8,699 nucleotides of DNA from Cytophagales bacterium (lineage in GTDB: Bacteria; Bacteroidota; Bacteroidia; Cytophagales; Cyclobacteriaceae), in the NCBI GenBank assembly GCA_003504855.1, contig DNZD01000038.1, positions 1 to 8,699 of the forward strand, given 5' to 3'. The first letter of the stretch is position 1; the number at the start of each line of letters is the position of its first letter. The notes beneath the pieces are model-generated. The model was not told the DNA's origin and made no database searches. It saw nothing but the letters and a program-made list of their open reading frames with translations. A program made the position numbers and the translations under genes. Below, piece by piece: positions 1 to 5,585 of this stretch.

Positions 1-104
1 CGACCATGAAGTTACTGATGATCGAAATCTTCTGTAATAGAGAGAAATTGGGACTCGTGGTGGCGTCTTCCGAAAAAGGGAAGAAGCGAACACGGTTCCA
101 TCCG

Positions 105-495
105 TGGAGCTGCAGGGAATCGAACCCTGGTCCAGAGAAGATAAATGCGTACGTTCTACATGCTTAGTTGACTTTGATTGTCGGGGAGAGTAAGGCAGGC
201 AACAGCCTAAACCCTTCCTTAGTTGCTGTTTTCTCGACGCCGGTGCGCAACACACCGAAGCCCAGTTTTGCTGATCGACACCGCGGTTCCGGCCCCCGCG
301 AAACAGAGGAGCCGGGCGATGATGGCCTCCCGGTTCTTAACCGGAATAAGCTAATCTAACCTTAGGTCAGATTAAGCAGCCATGGCGTAGGTATTCTCGC
401 CACGTAGATTGTAAGAGCAGTGTTCAAAGCTCTACCCTCATGAGCTTGCATGCTGGCATACGGATTCACACATCCTGTCAAAACCGGTCAGCCCC
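105..495 (-). ncRNA. ssrA: transfer-messenger RNA (tmRNA)
   Basis: This RNA rescues ribosomes stalled on broken mRNAs: its tRNA-like part is charged with alanine and its internal frame adds a degradation tag. Read on the minus strand, the 5' end begins GGGGCTGACCGG at 495, and the 3' end closes with a T-arm (GGTTCGATTCC) and CAGCTCC plus discriminator A at 105. The two ends pair as the acceptor stem (GGGGCTG with CAGCTCC, one G-U pair). The bases after the discriminator are CGGA, so CCA is not encoded and must be added afterwards. The tag frame lies near the middle. The length of about 391 nt fits a standard one-piece tmRNA. No separate tRNA is present here; the tRNA-like 3' segment belongs to this gene. 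Ends are assigned from pairing and should be right to within a base or two. Confidence 0.96.
372..401 (-). other. tmRNA proteolysis-tag reading frame (GENTYAMAA)
   Basis: Reading the minus strand from 401 gives GGC GAG AAT ACC TAC GCC ATG GCT GCT TAA, that is Gly-Glu-Asn-Thr-Tyr-Ala-Met-Ala-Ala-stop. The Tyr-Ala-x-Ala-Ala end is the signal for ClpXP-type proteases. GGC is taken as the resume codon because Bacteroidota tags usually begin with Gly-Glu after the alanine charged on the tmRNA. The resume codon is inferred by homology; the frame and stop are read directly. Confidence 0.88.
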
Positions 496-566
496 AAATA
501 CTGGAAATCGTAGTGCGAACCCGCGGAGAAATAGCAAACTCACACGAAATATTTCCATTTGGACTA

Positions 567-574
567 CAAATATA
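567..574 (-). promoter_or_regulatory. possible -7 box upstream of ssrA
   Basis: The minus strand carries TATATTTG here, an exact match to the Bacteroidota -7 consensus TAnnTTTG. It lies about 70 bases upstream of the mature tmRNA 5' end, so a transcript started here would need 5' trimming, which is usual for tmRNA. I see no clear TTG -33 element at the right spacing, so the call rests on one short motif. Confidence 0.3.
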
Positions 575-678
575 CGGAAAAGGAGGGCGAGTGATATATG
601 TAAGTGGTAAACTTCTTTCCAAGAGTCACTGATTATCAAAACCTTTTCCTTCCCCGCTTGTTCTCCCATAAAGACCTG

Positions 679-855
679 ATGTTCTCCTTCCTCAAAAAAG
701 ACCCGATGGCCGACCTGGAAAGCAAACGCAAGAAATTGCTGGAAGAAGCCATGCACATCCAGCGCTCCGGCGATCTCCGTCGCTATGCCTCCGCTATTGA
801 GCATATTGCTTCCATCGAGAAGGAGATGGATGAACTTGCGAAGCGAAAGAAATAA
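679..855 (+). CDS. small DUF6435-like protein of unknown function
   Basis: This encodes 58 residues, highly charged and probably helical. It begins MFSFLKKDP and continues with KLLEEAMHIQRSGDLRRYA, which matches from memory the layout of DUF6435 proteins of Bacteroidota and other bacteria: an MFxxFKxDP start, then a Leu/Glu-rich helix with QRNGDIxxYA, then a second helix. The frame is open upstream to 604, but the ATG at 679 is preferred because it places the family's typical first residues at the N terminus and the extra 25 upstream residues look like untranslated sequence. There is no signal peptide or membrane segment, so the protein is probably cytoplasmic. The family has no established role. 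It stands alone, about 220 bases before the next gene. No good ribosome binding site is visible. Confidence 0.75.
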   Translation: MFSFLKKDPMADLESKRKKLLEEAMHIQRSGDLRRYASAIEHIASIEKEMDELAKRKK

Positions 856-1011
856 TTGGTTATAGTGGCGGTATCCGGGCGTCATCTTGAAACAAAAAGG
901 CAACTTGCAGATCGAAAGTCAATTGCCTGAATTTCAGAACGGATCCAAAGACTTAGCTGGAAGGTCGCCAATAATCTTTAGTAATCTCGGTACAACTTAA
1001 GGCGTATTCTT

Positions 1012-1031
1012 AGCTGAAGAGTTCAGCTTTT
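1012..1031 (+). terminator. perfect 7-bp inverted repeat followed by four T
   Basis: AGCTGAA (1012-1018), loop GAG, TTCAGCT (1022-1028), then T to 1031. It could be a weak intrinsic terminator for the small gene ending at 855, or a dyad operator for the nuclease gene that starts about 50 bases downstream. The stem is short and the T run minimal, so neither role is certain; the inverted repeat itself is exact. Confidence 0.35.
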
Positions 1032-1079
1032 GGCTTGATTGACCTTATTTGATTAAATTGAAACTATCAAATCAATTTC

Positions 1080-1913
1080 TTGTTGTTAGACTTTTCACAA
1101 ATTCTAATAGGTCAAAGTTACAGTAGAGAGACCCTGGCCAAAATTTGGGGATTTAAAGGTCCTGAGGCTATCACCCGTGGCGTTTTCACACCACAAGGAG
1201 CAAACCAGATCATATTATTTGTTACTAAAGAAAAGCCAGATTCCATGACTCAATACGTCAATGGGATCAATCAAGACATGCTGTTTTGGGAAGGAGAGAA
1301 AGGGCATGGTAATGATACCCGAATTGCTTCTCGCAATTCCAGTATTCATGTCTTTTTTAGAGATAAGTATAGAAGCGAATTTAGGTACGAGGGTATTGCT
1401 GAGTTGAGGCAATATAAATTGCGAAAAGAAGAACCCTCAAAATTCGTGTTCAGACTAATTGATAGGGAGGTCTCAGAGAATCAATTGGTGAATGAAATAA
1501 AAGTTGCATATGATTTGAGTGAGACTGAAAAAGAGGCGATCATAAGAAGTCGAATAGGTCAAGGGGTATATCGGAAAGGGTTACTTCAATTATGGGGAAG
1601 TTGTAGTGTAACAGGATTTACCAAACCCAATCTTCTTGTGGCTTCGCATATTAAACCATGGAAGCTATCGTCCAATGAGGAACGTTTATCGATTGATAAT
1701 GGATTACTATTGATTCCTACGTTGGATAAGCTATTTGATCTTGGTTATATAAGTTTTGAGAAGTCAGGAAAGATTATGATGTCAAATCATATTCTATCGA
1801 GAGACTGGGAAAGAATTGGGATCAATTCTTCTCTTAGACTAAGGGAGGTGCCTCAAGGAATTCAAAAGTACTTAGAGTACCATACTGAATACAGATTTGA
1901 TTTGGTGGACTAA
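1080..1913 (+). CDS. SRA-like / HNH_2 endonuclease, probable modification-dependent restriction enzyme
   Basis: The 277-residue protein has two parts. Residues about 5-127 (GQSYSRETLAKIWG, then ITRGVFTP, IILFVTKEK, WEGE, IHVFFRD and FRYEG) resemble the SRA-like reader domains of ScoMcrA-type restriction proteins. Residues about 145-235 form an HNH_2 nuclease (PF13391-like): LWGSCSVTG (172-179), ASHIKPW with H190, DNGLLL with N207, and DKLFDLGYI (216-224). The third HNH position reads as Asp216 rather than His, which I recall in many relatives. Such proteins cut DNA carrying modified bases; the exact modification cannot be read here. The start must be TTG (1080 or 1083): an in-frame TGA lies at 1059-1061 and no ATG occurs before residue 56, deep inside the reader domain. 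No Shine-Dalgarno is visible. GC is about 35-38% in lines I counted, against about 58% in a counted alkD line, which suggests transfer. No methyltransferase or partner lies nearby, consistent with a solitary type IV enzyme. Confidence 0.82.
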   Translation: MLLDFSQILIGQSYSRETLAKIWGFKGPEAITRGVFTPQGANQIILFVTKEKPDSMTQYVNGINQDMLFWEGEKGHGNDTRIASRNSSIHVFFRDKYRSEFRYEGIAELRQYKLRKEEPSKFVFRLIDREVSENQLVNEIKVAYDLSETEKEAIIRSRIGQGVYRKGLLQLWGSCSVTGFTKPNLLVASHIKPWKLSSNEERLSIDNGLLLIPTLDKLFDLGYISFEKSGKIMMSNHILSRDWERIGINSSLRLREVPQGIQKYLEYHTEYRFDLVD

Positions 1914-1950
1914 AGGGAATCAATCTAAATGACTCTTAACAAGTCTGTAT

Positions 1951-2280
1951 TTACTTCTTCCTTTTCTTCACCACCTTATTATACTCAATCGCCTCCTCAA
2001 TCCACATCTTCATCCCTTTTCCCGCCGTACCGGTCTCGTCCACCAGCATCCAGCCGCGCATGACCTTGCCACCCATGTTCATCTCATGGCAGCCATTGCG
2101 CTCTACATATTCGTCATGACGGGACTTATCCAGCCTGCACATTAACTCCCCGCGGAAAATCCCTACACACATCTTGTTGTTCACCATAAACGCCAAGCCG
2201 CCCATCATCTCCTTTTCCTCCACCTTAGGCAAATGAGCCAGGTGGGTACGGATGCGGTCTGCGAGGGCTTCTGAATACAT
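1951..2280 (-). CDS. TfoX/Sxy N-terminal domain protein
   Basis: The 109 residues match the TfoX N-terminal domain (PF04993-like) over nearly the whole length: start YSEALADRIRTHLAHLP, then VEEKEMMGGLAFMVNNKMCVG (20-40), LMCRLDK (46-52), GWMLVD (76-81) and Trp93 in the closing helix. TfoX/Sxy in gamma-proteobacteria activates competence genes, usually with an additional C-terminal domain. Stand-alone N-terminal-domain proteins like this are widespread and mostly uncharacterised, so a competence role is not implied. The tail is very basic (VVKKRKK), perhaps for nucleic-acid contact. The ATG at 2280 agrees with the usual family start. It is convergent with the HNH gene, 37 bases between the stops, and divergent from the GIY-YIG gene. 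GC is back to the level of the host genes. Confidence 0.88.
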   Translation of the reverse strand: MYSEALADRIRTHLAHLPKVEEKEMMGGLAFMVNNKMCVGIFRGELMCRLDKSRHDEYVERNGCHEMNMGGKVMRGWMLVDETGTAGKGMKMWIEEAIEYNKVVKKRKK

Positions 2281-2385
2281 AGGGGTTTGGTCTTAGAACT
2301 TAGGACTTTGAAATCCAGGTAAAAGTTAAGAAAGTCATCTTGTTTTCCGTTGCTGTCTGAGTCTCCAAATTTCGCGACTCCGCTT

Positions 2386-2393
2386 TACGTTTG
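2386..2393 (+). promoter_or_regulatory. possible -7 box just before the GIY-YIG start
   Basis: TACGTTTG exactly fits the Bacteroidota -7 consensus TAnnTTTG and ends four bases before the ATG at 2398. If used, transcription would begin at or next to the start codon, giving a leaderless message, which fits the absence of a ribosome binding site. No -33 TTG at proper spacing is evident, so the match may be chance. Confidence 0.28.
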
Positions 2394-2397
2394 TCGC

Positions 2398-2634
2398 ATG
2401 TGGAATATATATGTATTGCAAGGCGTCAAAGGTGGTCTCTACAAGGGATGCGTGGAAGACCTCAACGCCGAACTGGAAAAACACAGACAAGGTCTGATGG
2501 AAAATTCCAAAGATCAGCTCCCGCTCGATCTCATCTTCACGGCTGCATTCCCAGACAAGAATAAGGCCCGGGATTTCGAACGCTACCTGCGCTCGGGTTC
2601 CGGACGCTCATTTCTCAAACGACATGTGGTCTAA
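2398..2634 (+). CDS. small GIY-YIG family protein, catalytic arginine missing
   Basis: This encodes 78 residues of the single-domain GIY-YIG type. The GIY-like strand is IYVLQ (4-8), the YIG-like element is LYKG (14-17), and the C-terminal helix ARDFERYLRSGSGRSFLK (57-74) carries Glu61, the expected metal ligand, and the family's typical GRxFLK end. In active relatives the helix after YIG reads about DLxRRLxEH; here it is DLNAELEKH (21-29), so the arginine that normally helps catalysis is Glu25. The middle of YIG is Lys16. The protein may therefore be an inactive or binding-only member, or the alignment may be off by a residue. The ATG at 2398 is preferred over an upstream TTG at 2350 because it starts right at the domain. 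The TAA stop overlaps the stop of the convergent lipoprotein gene. Confidence 0.82.
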   Translation: MWNIYVLQGVKGGLYKGCVEDLNAELEKHRQGLMENSKDQLPLDLIFTAAFPDKNKARDFERYLRSGSGRSFLKRHVV

Positions 2635-3155
2635 ACGAGGATCAACGCCGTACTCTTTACGCCATTCACCCAAAACTGCATGGTGGTGAACCCGTCGCGG
2701 CGCTCGATGGCAAAGAGATGGGCAGCCTTTGAAGGGATGGCATCCTTCTTGCCGCGTGCAACGGTGACATACACATTGATCTCTCCGTTGGCAATCTCCA
2801 CCTTCTCCATGCCGATGGTCGTCTGCCGAAAATCTGGCAACGTAGCCACGGCAACAATGTGGTTGATGACGAAATCAGGATTCGCGGACGAAGCAACGCC
2901 GTTGTTATAGACAAAATCTTTGTCAAGATCAGCCTGGCTGTTGAGCAGCACAAAGTTGACGGAGTCTTTCATCCCCAGGGTGTTGGTTACTGAATAACCA
3001 TCAATGGGAGAAAATGCCAGTATGGGAGGCGCTTCGGTGACGGCCAGCTCGGTCTTCATATTGGCGCTGTCCAGGGTTTCGGCCTGTTCCTGCCTGGGCG
3101 CCGAACAGCTGATCAATACCGCAACTGCGGCAAGGGCGTGTATGCTTGATTTCAT
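2631..3155 (-). CDS. PrcB-like lipoprotein
   Basis: The 174-residue protein starts with a lipoprotein signal peptide: a hydrophobic stretch from about residue 6 and the lipobox LISC with Cys17 as the lipidated residue. It is therefore expected in the periplasm or outer membrane. After a Glu/Ala/Thr-rich linker (18-45), residues about 65-174 look like the PrcB C-terminal domain: LLNSQADLDKDF, then DFVINHIVAVATLPDFRQT, GEINVYVTVARG and AHLFAIERRDG. PrcB belongs to a Treponema protease complex, but most homologues have no known function; the family match is by pattern only. The start codon overlaps the alkD-like stop (ATGA), so the two genes are co-transcribed and translationally coupled, although their products act in different compartments. 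The TAG stop overlaps the stop of the convergent GIY-YIG gene. Confidence 0.72.
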   Translation of the reverse strand: MKSSIHALAAVAVLISCSAPRQEQAETLDSANMKTELAVTEAPPILAFSPIDGYSVTNTLGMKDSVNFVLLNSQADLDKDFVYNNGVASSANPDFVINHIVAVATLPDFRQTTIGMEKVEIANGEINVYVTVARGKKDAIPSKAAHLFAIERRDGFTTMQFWVNGVKSTALILV

Positions 3156-3880
3156 AGGTCTTTTCGTTTGGTCTTGGTTCCAGTCTTGATTTTTACGAGG
3201 GTCTCACGCACTGCAATTTTGGGGAGCGTGTCTTTGTTGGCCAGTACATAACGTTTCACCGCCTGTTCGTGGTGTGTGACAGCCGAACGCAATACCCACG
3301 AAATGGCTTTGGTGATCAGGATCTCTTTTTCGTGCTTCAGCCGTTCGATGTTGGCAATCATTACCTGAAACATCTCCGGGTTGTTGTCGTGTCGAATCGG
3401 CGAGCACAACAAAACAATTGAAGCCCTGCGTTGGTGAATATCCTTGCTTCGGGCAAAGGCCGGCAACAATTTCTTCCAGGTCGCCCACTGAGCCGGAACC
3501 TGCCTCACGGTGAATGGCCCTGTACACAAGGTATCCACTTCGGCCCAGCCTTCAAGGTGACCAAGCCATTCCTTGAATATGCGGGGGTCGATTTCCTGCA
3601 TGGCCTTTGGTGCCATACTCAGGAGAATACCCGTCATCAGTTTTTCATTATAAGATGGCCCCTGAATGAGGCTGGTGAGCACTTTCTGGAATTCAGCTGC
3701 CGCAAGATCTTTTCTGAACCGCAACCAGGTTCTGGCGATGGTGCGCATAGCCGGCAAACTGAGGTGATAGCGCGGGTGATTTGTCCCTACATACCGGCCC
3801 AGAACGGTGTCGGTATGCAATTCACCGCCTTCCAATTCAACAAGGTCGAGTATTTCACGGTGGAGTCGGTGCGGTTTCAC
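3152..3880 (-). CDS. AlkD-like DNA alkylation repair glycosylase
   Basis: The 242-residue protein has the HEAT-like helical repeats of the AlkD family (PF08713-like), which excises positively charged alkylated bases such as 3- and 7-methylpurines. The key positions seem present: W112 and D116 in GWAEVDTLC (D116 corresponding to the catalytic Asp113 of Bacillus cereus AlkD), R151/R152 in QRRASIVLL, and W195/R198 in KAISWVLRS. The tail TLPKIAVRETLVKIKTGTK is also typical. The start is GTG at 3880; the next Met is residue 44, which would remove the first helices, and no ATG lies just upstream. It is the first gene of an operon with the downstream lipoprotein (ATGA overlap) and is divergent from the gene at 3946, with 65 bases between the starts. 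The protein is cytoplasmic. The family call is firm; substrate range is inferred. Confidence 0.88.
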   Translation of the reverse strand: MKPHRLHREILDLVELEGGELHTDTVLGRYVGTNHPRYHLSLPAMRTIARTWLRFRKDLAAAEFQKVLTSLIQGPSYNEKLMTGILLSMAPKAMQEIDPRIFKEWLGHLEGWAEVDTLCTGPFTVRQVPAQWATWKKLLPAFARSKDIHQRRASIVLLCSPIRHDNNPEMFQVMIANIERLKHEKEILITKAISWVLRSAVTHHEQAVKRYVLANKDTLPKIAVRETLVKIKTGTKTKRKDL

Positions 3881-3900
3881 GCGCGTTGTATTATTTTGCC

Positions 3901-3928
3901 TAAATCTACTAATTCAAATAACGCCAAA
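3901..3928 (-). promoter_or_regulatory. possible promoter of the alkD-like operon
   Basis: On the minus strand TTTG (3928-3925) is followed after 16 bases by TAGATTTA (3908-3901), one mismatch from the Bacteroidota -7 consensus TAnnTTTG. The spacing is slightly short. It would start transcription a few bases downstream, about 20 bases before the GTG at 3880. The 65-base gap must also hold the divergent promoter for the gene at 3946, for which I see no clear match. Confidence 0.3.
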
Positions 3929-3945
3929 CGAAAATCAAAATACCC

Positions 3946-5082
3946 ATGATCAAGGAAAAGCAGGTTCATATTTTGATTGGCTGTGCCGATGCACGCGATC
4001 TGAGTCAGGTGCAACTGGATGCTATTGAACTCACCACAGAGGCATACCACAAAAAGGGCATTGAGATTGAATACCATGTGGTACGTGCAGCCGGTTCATT
4101 TGTTACACCGGATGTGGTGATGGACATCAAACGCACGATTGAGCAGGCCCAACGCAGCCTCACCGAACTGATCCCCATACGATACTTTGTGCATCTGCAA
4201 ACGCACGGTCACATGACCGAAGACTCCAATGATGCATACATCAGTCATGTGCATGATTTGCACATCGTGGATGGATCACCGCTGAATTGCGGTATGCTGA
4301 ATGCTTCGTCTGTGGGAATTGAAATTGAAAAAATGATTATCGAGGAAAAACTGACGCTGCCGATCAACGGTCAAAAGGTAGTGGTGGACAATGATACCAA
4401 GATCAAGTTGTTGCTTCGCGAGCATTATGCCTATGATGGATACCTGGCCGGTGACTGGATTTTCAGCATCGACCTCCTGCGCACACACCCACGGCACCAA
4501 CGTACCGTCCTGGAGAAAGCCATTGACGGCGACTCAGAACTGAATGTACTTGACATCAGGATCACCTGCGGTATCATGGATTATTCTATTCACTCCCTCA
4601 TCCGTGTAGATGATGGTGATCCTGCTGTTCCGTTTTGGGATGATGTGCAGAAGTACGTTCGCGATCATTCCGTCAATGAGCGGTTGAAACGCGATGTATT
4701 GATTCACCAATCGCAGAAACAGAAGCCACTCGCCGGTTTACTCTGTATGAGTGACCCCAGACAATCGTCGCGCAACCTGGCGGCAGGATACTACCTGCGC
4801 TCAAAAGGAATTGATACCGGTGGCGACTACCTGCCCAATACAGTCTTCAACATGACCGGAAGTTCATTTGATATCCCATTCACCCCGTTTGGTCCGTATG
4901 TTATCGCCGGATTTTTCTACAGCGTCAAGCACCTCAAGCTCACCGACCAGATGGTGATGGGTTATGATGCAGCGCAGACTTCAAGAATCCTTTTGAAGAT
5001 CAAGCACGACCCGATCATGAACCTGATCGTGAATACGTTTGGGGTGAATTTGATTCCGATTAATCAGGTGGATTTGGAGTAG
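3946..5082 (+). CDS. two-half beta-carbonic-anhydrase-like protein, function unknown
   Basis: I do not recognise this 378-residue protein as a named family, but its motifs suggest a tandem, divergent beta-carbonic-anhydrase fold. First half: IGCADARD (11-18) matches the C-x-D-x-R signature (Cys13, Asp15, Arg17), RAAGS (47-51) matches R-x-A-G-N, and YFVHLQTHGHMT (80-91) resembles the strand ending in the zinc histidine; CG at 115-116 could replace the usual H-x-x-C-G cysteine. Second half: LLCMSDPR (265-272), MTGSSFD (303-309), then AGFFYSVKHLKLTDQMVMGYD (321-341), laid out like the helix-strand before G-H-x-x-C-G but with Tyr340 for the histidine. Thus the first site may bind metal and the second looks dead. 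Residues about 140-260 match nothing I know. No signal peptide or membrane segment is visible, so it is likely cytoplasmic. It is a single gene divergent from alkD; the repeat-rich spacer follows its stop. Carbonic anhydrase activity is not claimed. Confidence 0.6.
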   Translation: MIKEKQVHILIGCADARDLSQVQLDAIELTTEAYHKKGIEIEYHVVRAAGSFVTPDVVMDIKRTIEQAQRSLTELIPIRYFVHLQTHGHMTEDSNDAYISHVHDLHIVDGSPLNCGMLNASSVGIEIEKMIIEEKLTLPINGQKVVVDNDTKIKLLLREHYAYDGYLAGDWIFSIDLLRTHPRHQRTVLEKAIDGDSELNVLDIRITCGIMDYSIHSLIRVDDGDPAVPFWDDVQKYVRDHSVNERLKRDVLIHQSQKQKPLAGLLCMSDPRQSSRNLAAGYYLRSKGIDTGGDYLPNTVFNMTGSSFDIPFTPFGPYVIAGFFYSVKHLKLTDQMVMGYDAAQTSRILLKIKHDPIMNLIVNTFGVNLIPINQVDLE

Positions 5083-5109
5083 GGGGGAATAGTTGCGAAA
5101 GCAGAAATG

Positions 5110-5150
5110 TTTCACCGCAAAGACGCAGCGGCGCGGAGGAATACAAAACA
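5110..5150 (+). repeat. dispersed GC-rich repeat, copy A
   Basis: This copy has the core cgcagcggcgcggag and matches copy B at 5308-5348 in 36 of 41 positions by direct comparison. All five differences are transitions (A/G or C/T). The copies lie 198 bases apart in the same orientation. Confidence 0.85.
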
Positions 5151-5228
5151 TTGGCTAAGTTGAACGTGCCCACTTTGAAATCACGAAAGGACCTTGACTG
5201 ATAAAAATGCATTTCCCGCTGATCACGC

Positions 5229-5250
5229 TGATCTAATGCATCGCAGATCA
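5229..5250. repeat. GATC-containing inverted repeat
   Basis: TGATCT (5229-5234) pairs with AGATCA (5245-5250) around a 10-base loop. Just upstream is a short direct repeat, gctgatcacgctgatc (5218-5233), and atgcat occurs both before it (5207-5212) and inside the loop (5236-5241). This resembles the dispersed gctgatcacgctgat repeat type. Role unknown. Confidence 0.45.
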
Positions 5251-5260
5251 ACCGCGGAGT

Positions 5261-5420
5261 CAATCGCTAACAAAAAACCGCAGAAGCACCTTCGGTGCGA
5301 ATGCAAATTTCACCGCGGAGGCGCAGCGGCGCGGAGAAATACAAAATACACTAGCTATGACAATCGCTAACAATAAAGACCGCAGAAGCACCTTCGGTGC
5401 AAATTCAAGTTCACCCCGAA
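5261..5420 (+). repeat. tandem repeat, 100-base period, about 1.6 copies
   Basis: Each unit starts caatcgctaacaa (5261 and 5361), continues with ccgcagaagcaccttcggtgc, which contains the hairpin GCACC-TTC-GGTGC (5286-5298 and 5388-5400), and then ttcacc. The first unit includes copy B of the dispersed GC-rich repeat after the hairpin; the second breaks off into caccccgaaagcacgaaa. The arrangement suggests serial insertion or duplication of one element. Confidence 0.8.
5308..5348 (+). repeat. dispersed GC-rich repeat, copy B
   Basis: This is the second copy of the element at 5110-5150, with the same core cgcagcggcgcggag followed by a similar aatacaaaa tail. It lies within the first unit of the 100-base tandem repeat. 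Confidence 0.85.
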
Positions 5421-5464
5421 AGCACGAAAATAACTAACCGTTTTGGCGTGACGTCGTGCACTTA

Positions 5465-5477
5465 ACCCCGAAGGGGT
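5465..5477. repeat. small hairpin ACCCC-GAA-GGGGT
   Basis: This is a perfect 5-bp stem with a GAA loop, followed by gaaatatttatag. The same ACCCC/GGGGT stem recurs at 5518-5530 and, extended, at 5546-5574, so the three look like members of one dispersed family. There is no T run, so a terminator is unlikely. Confidence 0.6.
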
Positions 5478-5517
5478 GAAATATTTATAGACCAGATCGT
5501 AAACAGATGCAGCGGCA

Positions 5518-5530
5518 ACCCCATCGGGGT
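5518..5530. repeat. small hairpin ACCCC-ATC-GGGGT
   Basis: This is the second member of the CCCC/GGGG hairpin family, with a perfect 5-bp stem and a 3-base loop, 53 bases after the first. Confidence 0.6.
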
Positions 5531-5540
5531 GGCACATCAT

Positions 5541-5585
5541 ATCTTACCCCGATGTAGCGTAGCGGAATCGGGGTGACGGTAAGAT
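5541..5585. repeat. long imperfect hairpin with 8-bp GC-rich core
   Basis: ACCCCGAT (5546-5553) pairs exactly with ATCGGGGT (5567-5574) around a loop with the short repeat gtagc-gtagc. An outer ATCTT (5541-5545) pairs with AAGAT (5581-5585), with a 6-base bulge on the right. It could form as RNA from either strand. It is followed by ttgattatt, so it might slow transcription, but it has no proper T tract. It is most likely an intergenic repeat element. Confidence 0.6.

Noticed and set aside
63..87. Imperfect hairpin (TCTTCC with GGAAGA) downstream of ssrA as a terminator
   Set aside because: On the minus strand no T run follows the stem, so I cannot support a terminator; the first 104 bases otherwise show no gene.
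105..160. Separate tRNA gene or tmRNA-end attachment site with an integrated element
   Set aside because: The tRNA-like 3' segment belongs to ssrA. The AT-rich nuclease gene is on the 5' side of ssrA, whereas integration usually uses the 3' end, and I saw no duplicate of the 3' end elsewhere in the window.
168..632. Short plus-strand open frames over the tmRNA and its upstream region
   Set aside because: They lie antisense to a structured RNA gene and its promoter region and resemble no protein.
478..903. 141-codon open frame on the minus strand
   Set aside because: It overlaps the DUF6435-like gene antisense and runs into the tmRNA 5' end; its residues (many Phe and Leu, no domain) look like a complement shadow.
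1914..1950. Terminator between the convergent HNH and TfoX genes
   Set aside because: Only a 4-bp GACT/AGTC pairing without a T tract; too weak to call.
3431..3949. 172-codon plus-strand open frame
   Set aside because: It is antisense to the AlkD-like gene, whose protein shows conserved catalytic residues; the plus frame shows none.
5060..5263. 67-codon minus-strand open frame in the spacer
   Set aside because: It reads through the dispersed repeats (APLRLCGE is a translation of the GC-rich element) and has no family features.
5261..5420. CRISPR array
   Set aside because: Only about two units with a 100-base period and internal hairpins; repeats and spacers are not of CRISPR size and no cas gene is nearby.
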